DNA of 64,000 nt, taken from the NCBI GenBank assembly GCA_037576195.1, contig CM075102.1, positions 11,222,001-11,286,000 of the forward strand, in the 5' to 3' direction. The stretch comes from Phytoseiulus persimilis. Its lineage: Eukaryota; Arthropoda; Arachnida; Mesostigmata; Phytoseiidae. The notes beneath the pieces were generated by a model, which was not told the DNA's origin, did not search any database, and saw only the letters and a list, made by a program, of their open reading frames with translations. The position numbers and the translations under genes were made by a program. Positions 35,082-47,739 of this stretch are shown here, piece after piece (within the stretch, counting starts at the first letter, position 1; the number at the start of each line of letters is the position of its first letter).

Positions 35082-37500
35082 CGCAGACACGATAATGAAC
35101 GTCGGCCGGTGCTATCGGCTCGGTTCGCTCGGCCAGAGTTTCTTAATGCACCGTTACTCGGAACGGCGTGGGAAATCATCGATGAATGCATGCGTAATAT
35201 CTGCGTACCTTGGACTCCCAGAGGACAGCCTCCGAATATCTTCTTCGGAGACAATGAGTTCCTGAACCGTTAATCTAAACTCAACTCCTCCTGGGACCTT
35301 CTGCTACGATGGAGCTTGCGATGGTTTCGCGGGGATCCTTCGGGAATCTCTTGTGGTTCGAAGCGCGTCGATTCCGTTTCTCCGTGAATCCGCCCGAATC
35401 GGATCCCGATAGCGATATGCCATTCCAAAGAGCGCGCCAAGGGATAGAAAGCCCGATGAGAATGGAAATCCGTCATCGATATCACTAATGGCCCACTACG
35501 AAACGCATCTCTTCGACGAATGCAGCGCCCCGAACGGCCCGGAAAGAATGCCTGAAGGGGAATGAGCGATGGCCGTTGTCTGTTCGCAAAAGTTCACGGC
35601 GTCTAGGTGTGAAACTGCCTCAAATTAAATAAAAACGGTTTTCTCAGTGCCATGTTCAGAAAGCGCACTTGTTTTCCTCGAGAAACAGCCCGCGCAACAT
35701 GCCTGACTTGGTACCAGCTTACACCGTTACGAGGACGACGGTTTTTGACGGCGTTTTGCTCGAGCTGTGAGAGCGGTCACGGCTCCGGCGTCTCGGACGT
35801 TGAGAGAAAGATTCTCGACGAGCCCCGATCATCGGAACAACTACCTATACTTCAGTGATTCAGGCTATCACGCTTAAATCGAAAATGGAAAATTCAGTCC
35901 AGGCTTCCTGGAGACTCTCAATGGTAGGTCTCTTCGAGCACCGTCCTCGCGCAGACAGCAACGATTGCCGGATATCTTTCTGATGGAAATGCGCGATGAT
36001 CTCTTTTGGGACGGGAACGGTCTCTCTAAAAGCTTTGCCCCACGACTGTGGGATGAGAAATGAAGACTACATGGGCGTTCTGTACAGACTTCGCGCAGAT
36101 TCAAACGCGTTGACTGAGGCGCGCAGTGAGAAAGCACGCATTGTGTTTGCCATATTTTCCCATCGGCGAGAAGCAGGCAAGCGCGCTGGCTACCGAGCAG
36201 CCAACGATATGATGAACTTCTGACTCGGGCAGAAAATCGCACCGGATCACCCGGTGCCCCAGAAACTTGCCAGGAACCTCCGCGGCTATCAAAACCATGG
36301 CGGAACCGTGCTTCGTTTTGTCGCCCACCAGCTGTGCGTCCTCACTGCATGACTTACCACTAACTTCCCGATACCCATCTCTAACTTCGAACCTCAGAAT
36401 GCGCTTGGCATTTTTGCATTTTCTCTAGAATTCTGCTCTAGGTCTGTTTTGCTAGCTGGCTAGCCCGCCTGCGCGCCGCGGTCTGATGCCATCAGTCAAA
36501 GATAGACGATAACACGAAGACTCTTTCGAAATCGCAGAACGGGCAGCCTGTAGCGTGATGACTGAGTTTGGTTTCGAGTGGCACAGAATGACGATTTTGA
36601 GATTTGCTAAGTAACTCAGGACAGGGGGGTTTCCCCTCCTGCTAATAGGGCTCCAGCCACACCGTGTTCGGTCAGAGATGGCTACATAGCTTCGCATCAA
36701 ACTCGAGCGGTCTGCCTTAGAACAGAAGCCTTGCAAGAAGGTGGTTGAACGTCCCTCTCTTCGGTTCGATGCCGCGCCTGGGAAGCCCGTCTCTCTGCGG
36801 GAAGAGGGAGAGATTTGCCGATTTCATCGAAAATATCGAGCTGTGGGAAAGTTGCCCTCTAGAGCAGAAAGATTAGATGGCGAAAACACAGTACATAAGC
36901 GGTTTCATACGAGCGGACTGGGGCAATAAATCTTCATATTGGAATTGGATGAAGGCATGGGTCAATACAGACTCCGATAGTTTTTTGCATAGGGTGTTTC
37001 CAGTGGTACGTATCCTTCTTCTGGGAGGATCGTTTGAGAAAATTTACAACCCATGCCGTGATTAAACTTGGGAGCAACGGTCGTCTCCGGATCTGATCCG
37101 CCACGATTCCTCTGTTGCGAGCGTCCGTGTTCTGATGGCGCGTACTCGAGTGAGACCATGATCCCGCCCTCCAAAACAGCTTTCTTGCAGTTCAAAATAT
37201 CAGGGTTTTTCGCCCCCCCTCGCCTCTCGAAGTTGTGACGCGATAACAGATTCAGCGCGGTTCGCTCCCGAAACATTCGGATCTTCCAATACCCTCCTCG
37301 GCATCCGAGTGGAAACAGTTATGTGGTAGCAGTGTTCGATCCGGGAAGTGCTAACTTAGCATTGAGTGAGGTACGGAGTCGTGGCATTTGTCAAATTCTG
37401 AGCGCTATTGCGTTCTGGGAACGATAATCTGGATCGACAACGCTTCTCATGAACTGACGAACTATTTCTCGTGGACTGCGTAAATCATTGATGTCGGACG
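35082..37500. other. No supported gene
   Basis: Only short frames occur on both strands, without motif or splice support. Confidence 0.45.
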
Positions 37501-37956
37501 ATGGTCCACTCAATCGGGGCTAGTCACCGAGTAAAAGAAATACAGACCGTACATGTATTCTTTGTCAGACGAGCCACTCAAAGTGCTCAAGAGCGGCAAA
37601 ACGAGCGGAGCCGCCAAACATTGCGAGAGAACAAAATCCGTGTGGCTCGAATAAGAGGAAAAAATATGGATCCAGCTCCCATGAGTACAAGCGGCCGCTG
37701 GAGCAAGCGATCGGGTGCGTTTTCTTCTCGAGTTTTCGTACTCCTGGGAGTTTCTGAATTCTCGGGAACGATGTTCAAGATCCGAACGCGATTCCCCCCG
37801 TGGAAATGTGCCGAAACTCATACCTCCTTCTTGAAACTCGCAAAAAACTTCCGATCAACGCTCGGCTCCATTACGAAACTCGCGGGAAGAAAGAACCATT
37901 TGGCAATCCTTCATCTCGAAACCATGGCGTTGTCGTACAATGAGACTCAGGAATGA
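37501..37956 (+). CDS. Unrecognised single-exon open frame
   Basis: An ATG (context GACGATGG) opens 151 codons ending in TGA. The product is Arg/Lys/Gln-rich in its first half (QERQNERSRQTLRENK), like a basic coiled or nucleic-acid-binding region, then has mixed sequence ending in ALSYNETQE. No signal peptide or known domain is present. A 103-codon minus-strand frame overlaps it. It could be chance or part of an old mobile element. Confidence 0.22.
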   Translation: MVHSIGASHRVKEIQTVHVFFVRRATQSAQERQNERSRQTLRENKIRVARIRGKNMDPAPMSTSGRWSKRSGAFSSRVFVLLGVSEFSGTMFKIRTRFPPWKCAETHTSFLKLAKNFRSTLGSITKLAGRKNHLAILHLETMALSYNETQE

Positions 37957-40500
37957 TCAAATTCAGAAACAAAGTTCGAGCAAGTCACACGAACGGGGGA
38001 AAGGGAGTTTGAAGAAATGTTACATTGTAACAGAAAAATTCCGCGACACCGCGATGGGATAACCGATGGGTAGTGAGCACCAAACAGCAGTCGCAGGCCG
38101 AGCACCGCCGCGGCTCCGGCACAAGTTCTAGCCACGAAATCCGCAGCAAGCGAAGGAGCGAGCCATCCAGCTAGTCAAATCTGCTTGAAACGTCAGCAGA
38201 TCTCACCAGAATCATATGGTAATGTATGCAAATGTCCGCTGGCCCAGTATTCGGAATCATATGTGTCAACAGTGGGCCATAAGACTTCTCAGCAAATCCC
38301 ACTCTATAATAAGCAGTGGCGGCGTTTAAAAGTTTCAGATGTCCGTTGCAGGAGAGGTTTGCACGGCACCAGACGCTGTCCTCGCCTAGTTTTGATAATC
38401 ATGCTCACGATACGCATGTAATCGGCTCAGCTCGTTCGTCTGCCCGCTTGTGGGTGAACTGGAAGCGCCGATGGCTGGAAGTCGACTTCAGGGAGATGGA
38501 CGCGCAGATTTTGAAACGCAATTGGATTGAATCGCCACCAGGGACAGGGATCAGGATCGAGAAGCCGCGTCGAAGTTGGAATCGAGCGAGTCATTGAGGT
38601 CGACGGTGGATGAAGCGCAAGATGGAGGCGAGAACATGCAGTGAGAAAAGCGGAGGTCTTTGAAGCATTTGGGAGCGAAGCTCACGATCGAAATCGGTGC
38701 GGGACTCGATGGCGATGGGCACTTGGAGGGATGTGAAGAAGATTACAGAGCAGTGAATAGTGATGAGAACTGCACGCTTTAGCGGAGCTCGATAAGGAGA
38801 AGTATTCTACTCGCAGGATGCCTGCTGTCGAGAGGATTTTACGGTCCATCCAATCAGTCCACTTCAGGAGTGAGCTCTCTGGAAGGGGAATTTACGGGAT
38901 TTTATTTTCGGAGCGCAAGAGTCGGGTTCTGGTGCTTCGCTCCATCATCAGTATTTTCGGACCGCACTATCAAAGATTCGTCTTTCGTCTGAATCCACGA
39001 CTGAGTAGCTCCGGCAGGAAAACACCCATTTAGCAAGTAGGAATCGACCTTCCGTTGGTCACGCTCCAAACTCAACTTTCGAAAATGCGGCCAGAACGTG
39101 ACTGCTGGTCGATTGATAACTCGACCGACCCCAAAAACTTTCTATGACTCTGGTTCGAGAGTCTAAGGAATGCGCCGGTCGCTCAGCGGAAGGAGTTTCG
39201 GCGATTCACACGCATACGAAGGAGCGCGCTTGGTGTCGTTTCCATAAATTCCGGCACCTTCTCGAGGTTCGAGTTAGCAGCCAGAAGTTTCAACCATTGT
39301 CGCTTCACTTCAGTGAAACCTTTGTGCTCTGCAGGCGGATGTTTTTTACGTGGAATCTTCTTTTCGGTGTTGAGGCATCTGACATTTTTTTCTTTTTTTG
39401 AGCAAAGAACTTGGTTAATCGTCTGACCACGCTGTCCACGGCTATACAATGGCCGGTCGCCAGCGGTTGCTTCGGTATTTCTTCTTTTGCTTTCATAAGA
39501 AAAATAGCAAACTTCGTTGCAGCACAGATAATTTCAAACAGTATAAAAAAATACGTGTTAAATCCTGCGTCCATTAAGCTTGAACACTTTGAAAACTCTC
39601 GGCTTCGGCTTCATGAAGAACATCAGCTGGGCGCGCAGCGGTTTCTGCTGTTTTCATCGTGGAAGTAGTATTAGTGGTGATTCTGAGCGACGCAGAGCAT
39701 CAAACTTCATTAATTGTCGGTAGTTTGAGTCTTACTACCGCAAGTCCCCGAGAACAATGCATAATTCTTATATTGAGCAGCGTCGAGCTAATTTCTAGCT
39801 TTAATGCGGCTCGTAATTCCATTACAATGGGTCTGTGCCTCAGTTTATACGAGCTGTGTTCTCACTGTACACTTCACAAACGACTCAAGTTTGTTTGTGT
39901 AGTCTCAAAACTTCCAGATGGAGGGAGCTGAATTTGTTTTACAACAGCTGTCCACCGCTCCGGGAAAACATGTTATGGGAGAGACCTGGACGAGTCTTCT
40001 TGGTTTGCTCGTTCTCTCAGGCAATCTTGTCGAGTTCTCTCTTTGGATGGAGAAGAAGCGTACGCTTCAGACTTCGCGGCGGTTGATCCACCGTTCTGGA
40101 AAACCTCGAGACTGTGTTTCGGAGCTAGAACCGATTACTGTGGAGGACCTCTGATAGTTGACACACTGTTTGACAAATAATGATCACGTGCATCATGGTG
40201 CGGGGTCCTTTAAGATTGAAGGAAGTTGTTTGGGACGGGACTTTTGGTTCATGGAGTTCCGAGCTCTTTGTCAAACCTCTCTGACCCCTGAATATCCGAT
40301 CAGATCGTATTAGGGAATCAAACGAGCATTGCATAGCGTGTTCCCGATTCGTACTTGTCCGTGGTATCAGGCAAACGCTGGGAGGGAACGTCATCATGAG
40401 CATGGAAGACTCGGCTGAGGAGGAGCGTGACTAATGTCACGAGCGGCCGCCACAGGGCATCCCTCAACAGCCGCGGGTTGAACCCATTGGGCGAATACCT
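37957..40500. other. No supported gene
   Basis: Nothing convincing is present. T-rich tracts occur near 39.38-39.41 kb, and the DNA at 39.2-39.9 kb is more AT-rich than its surroundings. Confidence 0.45.
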
Positions 40501-40550
40501 GCCCCCTGAGATTCATCAAGATGCTCCCAGGAATCGACGTCGCAGCCGCT

Positions 40551-40595
40551 GATGTTGTTGTTATTGTTGTTCATTCAATTCTAATTTGAATTGAA
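40551..40595. repeat. GTT triplet run beside an 8-bp-stem hairpin
   Basis: A short GTT/ATT triplet run (40,551-40,572) is followed by TTCAATTC (40,574-40,581), a 6-base spacer and its exact inverse GAATTGAA (40,588-40,595). The element is small, with no known function. Confidence 0.6.
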
Positions 40596-43159
40596 CCTGA
40601 ACGACTTGTGGAGACAACAGGCGTCGAGCATCTTCTGACTCTGATTGGAGCTAGAAGCGAATTCCCCAAAAGGTCAAGCGCCATGGTTAGAGCAGCCGGC
40701 TTGTCCACAGGCAAAGCCTATGCTGCCTTGATCGCTCGTTTGTTCACTTATGAATACCCGGACTAGAACGAGACTCACGTTCCTTCCAGGCAGCAAGTGC
40801 AAAGGGCCGGTCGCACAGGAAAACAACCAGAGCTCATGCGACACTTTCTGTGTCCGGGTAACCTCAATCCGGTTGGCGGCGGGAGCCGCGAACCCTCTGC
40901 GTGCTTTGCGATTCGGAGAGCTCATCGCGAGCACTGAAAGATGTACCTTGATTCCGCAGCTAAATTCCCTGTCACCTAGAGTCGACTCGGGTTCGAATAG
41001 AGGAAAAACGAACCAGACGACAGCTAGAAAAATCAGGTGCGATGCATCCAATGATGGAACAAAACTTCCTTCATCGGAATCCCTACAAAAACATGCATTC
41101 TCAGTGGTGCGACGCGACGCAGCCAGTTTCGATATGTTGGCTTCAAACAGAAATATAGACGCTCCGATTCTCGGTCCCGGGAATCTCTCAAATTCTCAAA
41201 TCATTTGTTGATTTACCGGTTTTCGTCAGACGGGTGGAAGAAAATTCATGGTTCAGGTTGAAGCTCACGTTGTGCTATGTATCAGATTTCGGATGACTCG
41301 GATCGCCGCGTGGCGAAATGGAACAACTTTCGACTTGAACAAATATTCGGGGCTTCAATGCAAATCAGTGAACCGCTGAAGTTTGCGGCAGATTCCTCCG
41401 CTCTTCACAGATCTTGTTCTTGAAATCTTGCTCAGGAATTCTAACGATTTCAGCTGTTTCTCCTTGAGAATTTCCTGAACTCGTTCATGATCGAGTCTCT
41501 CCAGATTCCTGTTCTCCAAACTGTAAACGATGAGGCTAGTGAATGTACTTCCCATGCCCCGGGTCGCGGCGTTTTTTGCGACGAATGCGAGCGCATCTCC
41601 GGAAGGCCTCAAACAAGGAGGAGTCAGCTTTGATAAAAAACACAGTTTATGACAAGCTGCAACTACAGGTTCGCGATTCATGGTCCGTGGCATCGTGGTC
41701 GGCATTCGAACATGTCGCTTCCGTCCTCAGCCCATCAGGATCTGAAGAGGTCCCTGTGGCTTGGGTACCGAATTTTCAATGGACTCTGCGGGAATGCGAA
41801 TCTTCATCAAGCTTCATCTCACAATTATCATTGTTTCGGAACATTTGTGGGTTCATCCTGGGGTTTTGTTGGTGGAGGATCGAGGGAGATCCCGAAAAAC
41901 GGAGTCCAACATCCAATAAGGGCTGCAACTAGATGCGCAGAGATAAACTGTGAACTCGTCCGAGAGCTCTAGTGCGAACCGAGATTTCGGTCAAAGACAG
42001 GGTCGAGTCCAGACTCATCACGAGGGATGGCAGGAATAGCTCTCTCCTCAGCGGTTCTGCGCTCTTGGAAAGTTTCAGGCGATCTCTCCGATAACTTTGC
42101 GCTCTTTGGTCGTGACCGAGGTGAAGTTCGTCGTGGCAATCAATGGTCAGCACTGTGTGATACCCAGACACGAGCGCTCATTCCACTTCTTTCGGAGGCG
42201 AAACTCGAGAACGCGAATCAGATGGTGAAACAGCCTTTTCGCAGCTTCAGTGGACTGAGATCGAACTACACAGAGCTGCTTCCAATCTCACTCCCCGGGC
42301 GTTCCTCGAAAACTACGTCAACGGGGCAGAAACGTTTTTTAAACAGTGTGGGCAATTTGACGTCCAGTGCTATCTGGTTTCTGGGGTTTTGTCACGAACC
42401 TTTCCACTGATAGAAGATCTGATCGGTTCCTCGAGCTCCAGTATCTTCCCAGTGTCACCACTGGTAAAAACCATGATTTCGTTTTCTTCCCAGGAAAATC
42501 CACAGGAACCCTGATCTCGAAGGATGACTCTCACACGACGGTTCGCACTGCCGGGGATACGTTTGGAAACTGGCGTTTGGATATGGATCGCTCATAACGA
42601 TGCACTGAGAGAAATAATTTCCACGCGATGTTCATCTAACACCCGAGAGAAATGCCACTTGTCACGAATCAACCGTGCATTCATATTCCTCGTTTCGAAT
42701 ATATTCTAGTCGCGTGAGCCAGGACTTCGAATTCGACACAGAAGAGGGATATCGGATTTGCAAACATTCGACGGAAACTTCGCCCAGAACAGAATCACGG
42801 AAGTCGCTGCATTCTGGAGCCACAGGTGCATGTCCCGGAAATGAAACATGCACCACGATTTAACTCAACGACAACGTGGAGAACGGAAACGCTCGTATGA
42901 GTTGTGATTGAGATGACTCTCTGTTTGTATCCCTCTAGTGGAAAGCAACGCAAAGGACACATGAGGGAACTCTCTTACAGAGCGAGGGAATCTCCGAGAA
43001 CTCCTGAACGTTCAGGGTATCAAGATCGGCAGAATCCGTGTACGAGGAGTGTTCCGAATGGCACACGATTCCCTGTTGGTCCTCTCATCCTTCGTCTTCT
43101 CTCTTCCTCTCTGTATGCAAAGGCACCCTTTCCCGCATCTTGGGAGTAGACTCAGCAAA
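40596..43159. other. No supported gene
   Basis: ATG-started plus-strand frames at 40,750-41,211 (153 codons) and 42,027-42,410 (127 codons) are protein-like in composition but unrecognised, with overlapping minus frames. Neither has splice or motif support. Confidence 0.4.
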
Positions 43160-43735
43160 TCCTTCGGGTTTCCGAAATCGACGTTGCGGCCGTCGAGAAA
43201 GAGGGAGAAAGCAGAACGTCGATCGAGTTCCACGACGCGTATCGTTCGGATACTTCCTGACTTGCATGCTAACGTTGAACGGTTCTAGCGAGCATCGAAC
43301 GATTCGAATGTGGATTCCCCACGTTTTCCAGCAACACGCCCCTTCTTCCTGGACTTCTCCATCTCCGAGTGCCAGCCCAAACGCCTTCATTGATGAAGTC
43401 ACAACCGGGGATGAGAAATGGATCGTTCATAACTTGTTCCGCGGCAAAACATCTACCTCCAAGGTAGATTGAACCGCGCGAAGGGTGGTCAGCCCCCTGA
43501 TCGAAGCGGGAAAATCATGCTGTGCATGGTATATTTTGAGCTTCCACCGCGTGACTCAGCGATTAATACCGAAGGGTGACCTCGGCGGTCATCCGATTTG
43601 AGCACGATTCTTGGTAGATATCTATCCAGGTTGGCGGATCGAAGAAAGCTTTTATTGTAATTCGTACATTTCTCAGATATCGCGGAAGAATTCCAAAGTG
43701 TGGCCGCAAAGGTATGCGTCACCTAATCCAGCGTC
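43160..43735 (+). mobile_element. Decayed mariner transposase fragment
   Basis: Landmarks of mariner (Tc1/mariner superfamily) transposase occur in order on plus: a weak helix-turn-helix-like GFPKSTL (about 43,168), WIPH at 43,311 (family WVPHEL), FIDEVTTGDEKWIVHN at about 43,387-43,434 (family FL.RIVTGDEKWI.Y.N), GKIMLCM and VYFELPPRDSAIN at 43,508-43,570 (family KVMLC.WWD.KGV.YFELLPRN.TIN), and a weak C-terminal-like KVWPQRYAS near 43,700. The first catalytic Asp, in GDEKW, is kept. The copy is dead: a TGA follows shortly after the GDEKW segment, the WWD.KG residues are missing, there are frame changes, and the region holding the second and third catalytic Asp (HDNARPH and SPDLAPSD) is deleted. 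No terminal repeats were found. The wording is closest to the irritans/mellifera type. Confidence 0.87.
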
Positions 43736-46325
43736 CTCGCTTGGTCTTTATTTGTCGTTTGTTGTATCCTCGTGGAATCTCGTCGGTACTGTTACTCTCC
43801 TCGCTGAGAGCCTGGGAGGTCGGCGCCCACGAGAGCGGTTTCATGATGATGGCCAGAAAATGGCGGCGATCCATCGCTTGTCCACCGGAGCACCGCACCA
43901 GACAGGGCTGCCCTGTCTGCAAACACTCAAGTGGTCAGTTCTAGGGAATGAAATCACTGTTACCATGAGTAATCGTGAGCAGCAATTCCAAAGTATTCGT
44001 GGCCGGGGCCTAAACGAGCTGTCTCGCCGCATCGTACGCAGAAGAGGGAGGAAGAGACGATGGAGATATCGTCATGCCATGGATCCCTGTTGGGTGACAG
44101 ACAAAAACGGACCACGTCAAACTTCTTCGATTCTGACAATATCTTTGTCGTAAGTCTCCGGTGATGTGTATGCGGTGTGGTGAGATGATGGCAAGCGCTC
44201 GGTTCGATTTCTCGGTGGACTCGCGGGCTGGCCCGCCCGTCCGTTGTCTTTGGCCGTTGTCGGGTGGCGAGGCGCTCTGGCGGCACATTCCAACGCTCAG
44301 CGGGCACCAATAACGGCCGCAAGTGCAATGTCAAGAGCGATTCTTAGGTGACATATTCTCGGATCAAGCGGTTCGGCTCTCTTCGCTTGTCGATACCTTC
44401 ACTGACTCGCGAAAAGCTCGGAGTGGCAGAAGGGTTAGAAGAGCACACTCCATCAGATCGGTACGCTTGTCTCATGCTATGGAAACATTTCAATAGATCC
44501 AGACCAACAATCCCTTCGACGGTCAGCGGAGTGCCTGATGACAGACGATGATGATAGTGTTGCTGCAACTCATGATGAAGAGTACTTCACCATTTGTCAT
44601 ATTCATCGGTATCGTTCGTCTGTGGAACTTTCGGGAAGGCGTCGGTCAAGAGGCAGATGTCCCACACAGAGATGCTCGAAAGATGCGAGGGATCGCGAAC
44701 AGGATCCGAGTCAGCGGTACCGTTATGCTGCTCGGCTGAAAAAGTTTCATTCGTGCTCAGCAATACTGGAATCCCTCGATCGGCCTGGGCAAAACTAGAG
44801 GGGAGCTTAGTCGGTCCAGCGATTTCCGAACTTTGTTGGCTGCGTATCCCCTCTCCGCCACCCGTACCGCAAATGTACCCCCGAATCCCCCCTCATTCCC
44901 CAATCCATTCCGTTGCGCTCCTCGCTCCAGCCTCTCGCGATAGGTCTTGCTGTTGTGGGCGTTAGGTAACGGAGGTGGCTGTGATACGAGAGGTTTCTGG
45001 CAGAAGAAGCCCACTTATCCTACATTCACCCCATCCGGATAGGAAACTGTCGACCAGACCCATTTATCGAACGTGCGACTTTGCGCTCGAGATGGTGCTT
45101 CTGAACGTGAATATGCGCGTGGCTGAGCCTCCTGCGACATGGATAGAATGCTCCGTCTCGGGGGAGTCTGCTTGCGCCGCTGGCTCAGGTGCACTGAGTC
45201 GAGAACCCTGATACCGCGTTGCGAAAACGTTGCGTAACTGGGTAAGTTTCACCGAACAGCTGAAATATCAAATCCATCACAGAGCAATCGGGAAACGTAG
45301 CTGCCTGATTCTGGAGACTGGCAAGCTCTGCGATTGTACTGGTAAGTGAATCAACGAATAATTCCTAGCGGTGGCCTTCTCGGCTCGACTCGCGTCGCGC
45401 GGTTGCACACCTGATTATCTCAAAAATGGTGACCATGTATCCATCTTGGATGGATAGAGGAAAGATCTGTCCATCAACCGCAACAAAGTCATTGATGACG
45501 ACGGGATCCATTCGTCGATTCTGGGGCGCACAAGAGTTTGTACTGAGGACTTCGGTTCCCGCGCACCACCGGAAAACGGAGAACGAGACTCAAAGGCTGG
45601 GAAACAGACAATGCGAAAGTTTCCGCGCACGTTCAGAAAAGAAACGACGAGGCAAGAAGAACAGAACTTCGTCGCCGAAACCGGACTCGATTCCGCTGAG
45701 CTTCTGAAGCCGCACGCTTCCACAATATGCCTGACAAACTACCGTTGGAAAAAGCCCGGGCCGAAATCTTTCCAGGATGCTGATTTTCTTTCAGGTTCTG
45801 TTAATGCAAGTTTTTTTTTCTGAGCCGCCCGGCTAATTTGGAACCAGCAAGCTGTGACTTGATAAGAGTTCTGTGGAAAACTCCTTTCGAAGACGCCTCA
45901 AAGCTAACTGGACCGTTATGGGTTGAATATTCGAGAAGGCTGGCCAGCTCCGCCGAGATAACCGCACGGCGGGAACGGACCACCTGTGTTCCCCAAACAA
46001 ACTCCGGAACCGATGGCTTTGTAATCATCATCGATCGATGATCACCGAACTTTACAACAATACTCCAGAATTAGATCCTCTGGATCGGTTCTGGTCAACG
46101 ACGCACCTCTGTCTGGACGAAGAGAGTTCGTGATCGCCGCGATTAAATCGTAAGCAGTTCTAATGCGAAGTTATGGTGGCCAATATTTTGTCTCGATTCA
46201 ATTTCGGTGATCATCTCGCCCGAGAGTGGATCGCTTTAATCGAGTAGCGAATCGGTCAGATGGGATCGCATGATTCAAGAAAAATAAATGATTGCAATTC
46301 CAGAGAATCACATTCCTTGTTCAGT
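43736..46325. other. No supported gene
   Basis: Many overlapping short frames occur. The Arg-rich plus-strand frame spanning the mariner end (43,611-44,153) is not a gene. I saw no matching terminal repeat for the mariner copy. Confidence 0.45.
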
Positions 46326-46348
46326 CTCAAGCCCCGTCGGGCCTTGAG
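46326..46348. repeat. 23-bp near-perfect palindrome
   Basis: CTCAAG...CTTGAG encloses CCCG-T-CGGG, giving a hairpin with a tiny loop and only a couple of mismatches. It could be a cruciform or protein-binding site; there is no context to assign a role. Confidence 0.5.
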
Positions 46349-47337
46349 TCAGGTGGGATTACGCAGTCGGCGATGACAGGGCGATTGATTCCGCGACTTT
46401 CGAGTCCGGAAACTCGATGAATTTTCCCTCGCGGATTGTCTCCCGGTTACGGCGGTGGAGAGATCTGGTATTGAGTGATTGGGATCCTATGGAAATCGAT
46501 CGAGGTCGATAAGCGGACAGCAGCTCAGAGGAGAGCAGGAGGAGGATGAAGTTTTTTTTTCCGAGCGACCGTGTGAACCCATCGCGTTTTCCCTGACCCA
46601 AAACTGATTTTCGTCTGACGGAATGGTATCAATTCTACCGGTCATCTGTCCAGGAACGGGCAGTGAACGGTTTTATCTCCTATTGATTTATTATTCGAAT
46701 TAGAACAAAATACAAGCACCTTTTTGATGTCACTCTCCCGCTCGCAGATTTTGGATACGAGTCCAACCGGAACGATTTTCCTCGTTCTCGCGTAGCGTCG
46801 TTCTTCGTCCCTCGTTCCGGTATCGAGTCAGTCCTGCATCTCAGGTGCTGTTCAGACCCGCTGCCCGAATCACGGAAGTCATTCGATATTGCGCATACGT
46901 CCTATTCTCTCGGGAGAGCCCGAAAACAACGAGTGAGTGGAAGCTACGGGAGAGTCTGAGTTGATGCGGGAGATTTATTGGACGCTGCATCTCGCAAACA
47001 TTCTGGTTTTGAACGCATGTAGATCAAGCTTTGTCAAATCGCGCAAACACTCGTTCGCAATAAAACAAACACACACATGTCACATCTCTGTTGAGGAAAT
47101 TCAAAACGTTGAGCCAGGTCTGGAACCTTCTTTTTTCCCGTGAAATTACTAGACAGTCAGATTTCGCAGATCAGATTGCCAAATCCAAACCGAGGTTTAT
47201 GTTCCTATTCAGCATTATAGACCCTGTGCAGTAAACTATCGGATGATTTCGATCCCTCCGACCACAGACGCAGCGCTCGTTGCCATACTGTCGAGGAAGC
47301 GACTCCGAAGGTTTGCAAACTCCTCTGAAGCTCGGAG
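46349..47337. other. No supported gene
   Basis: A T9 tract lies at 46,552-46,560. No coding or repeat signal otherwise. Confidence 0.45.
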
Positions 47338-47739
47338 ATGTTCCCTCTTGAAGCTTTCGAAGGGCAGAACATGTCTCGAATCCCAGGGAGTTTCTTCCCG
47401 GCTGGCCGAGTTAGGATACAGAGAGGAAGGGAGTCTCGAACCTGCTCACTTCCACACAGCAGAAAATGGAGGGAAAACAGAAAAGAAGTATCCGCCTCCA
47501 AGGTTCCGCTAGCGAACACCCGCGGGTCTCGGATTCCCTTGACGGCTCAGCGAGTTTCAACTCCCATCAGTCCATCAGTGATGTCCATCAGCACTCAAGA
47601 CGAACGTCGCATCAGGATCAAGCGTGTTTTCATCAACCCGATAGAGGAAATTCTCACTGAACCCAGAGCAAGCCACTCAAACCTCCGGAACGGAATTCTT
47701 CGACGGATGACCAAGACAAAAATCGTTCTTGACAACTAG
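47338..47739 (+). CDS. Unrecognised open frame
   Basis: An ATG opens 133 codons ending in TAG. The C-terminal third has good composition (RIRIKRVFINPIEEIL, then Lys/Arg-rich). The minus strand over 47,205-47,519 is open too and contains a helix-turn-helix-like phrase (see findings). No family is recognised for either. Confidence 0.18.
   Translation: MFPLEAFEGQNMSRIPGSFFPAGRVRIQRGRESRTCSLPHSRKWRENRKEVSASKVPLANTRGSRIPLTAQRVSTPISPSVMSISTQDERRIRIKRVFINPIEEILTEPRASHSNLRNGILRRMTKTKIVLDN

Noticed and set aside
44344-44568. A GIVGLDLLKCF phrase on minus, recalling the end of a retroviral-type aspartic protease.
   Set aside because: No catalytic Asp-Thr/Ser-Gly segment lies upstream at the expected distance, and no other element part adjoins.
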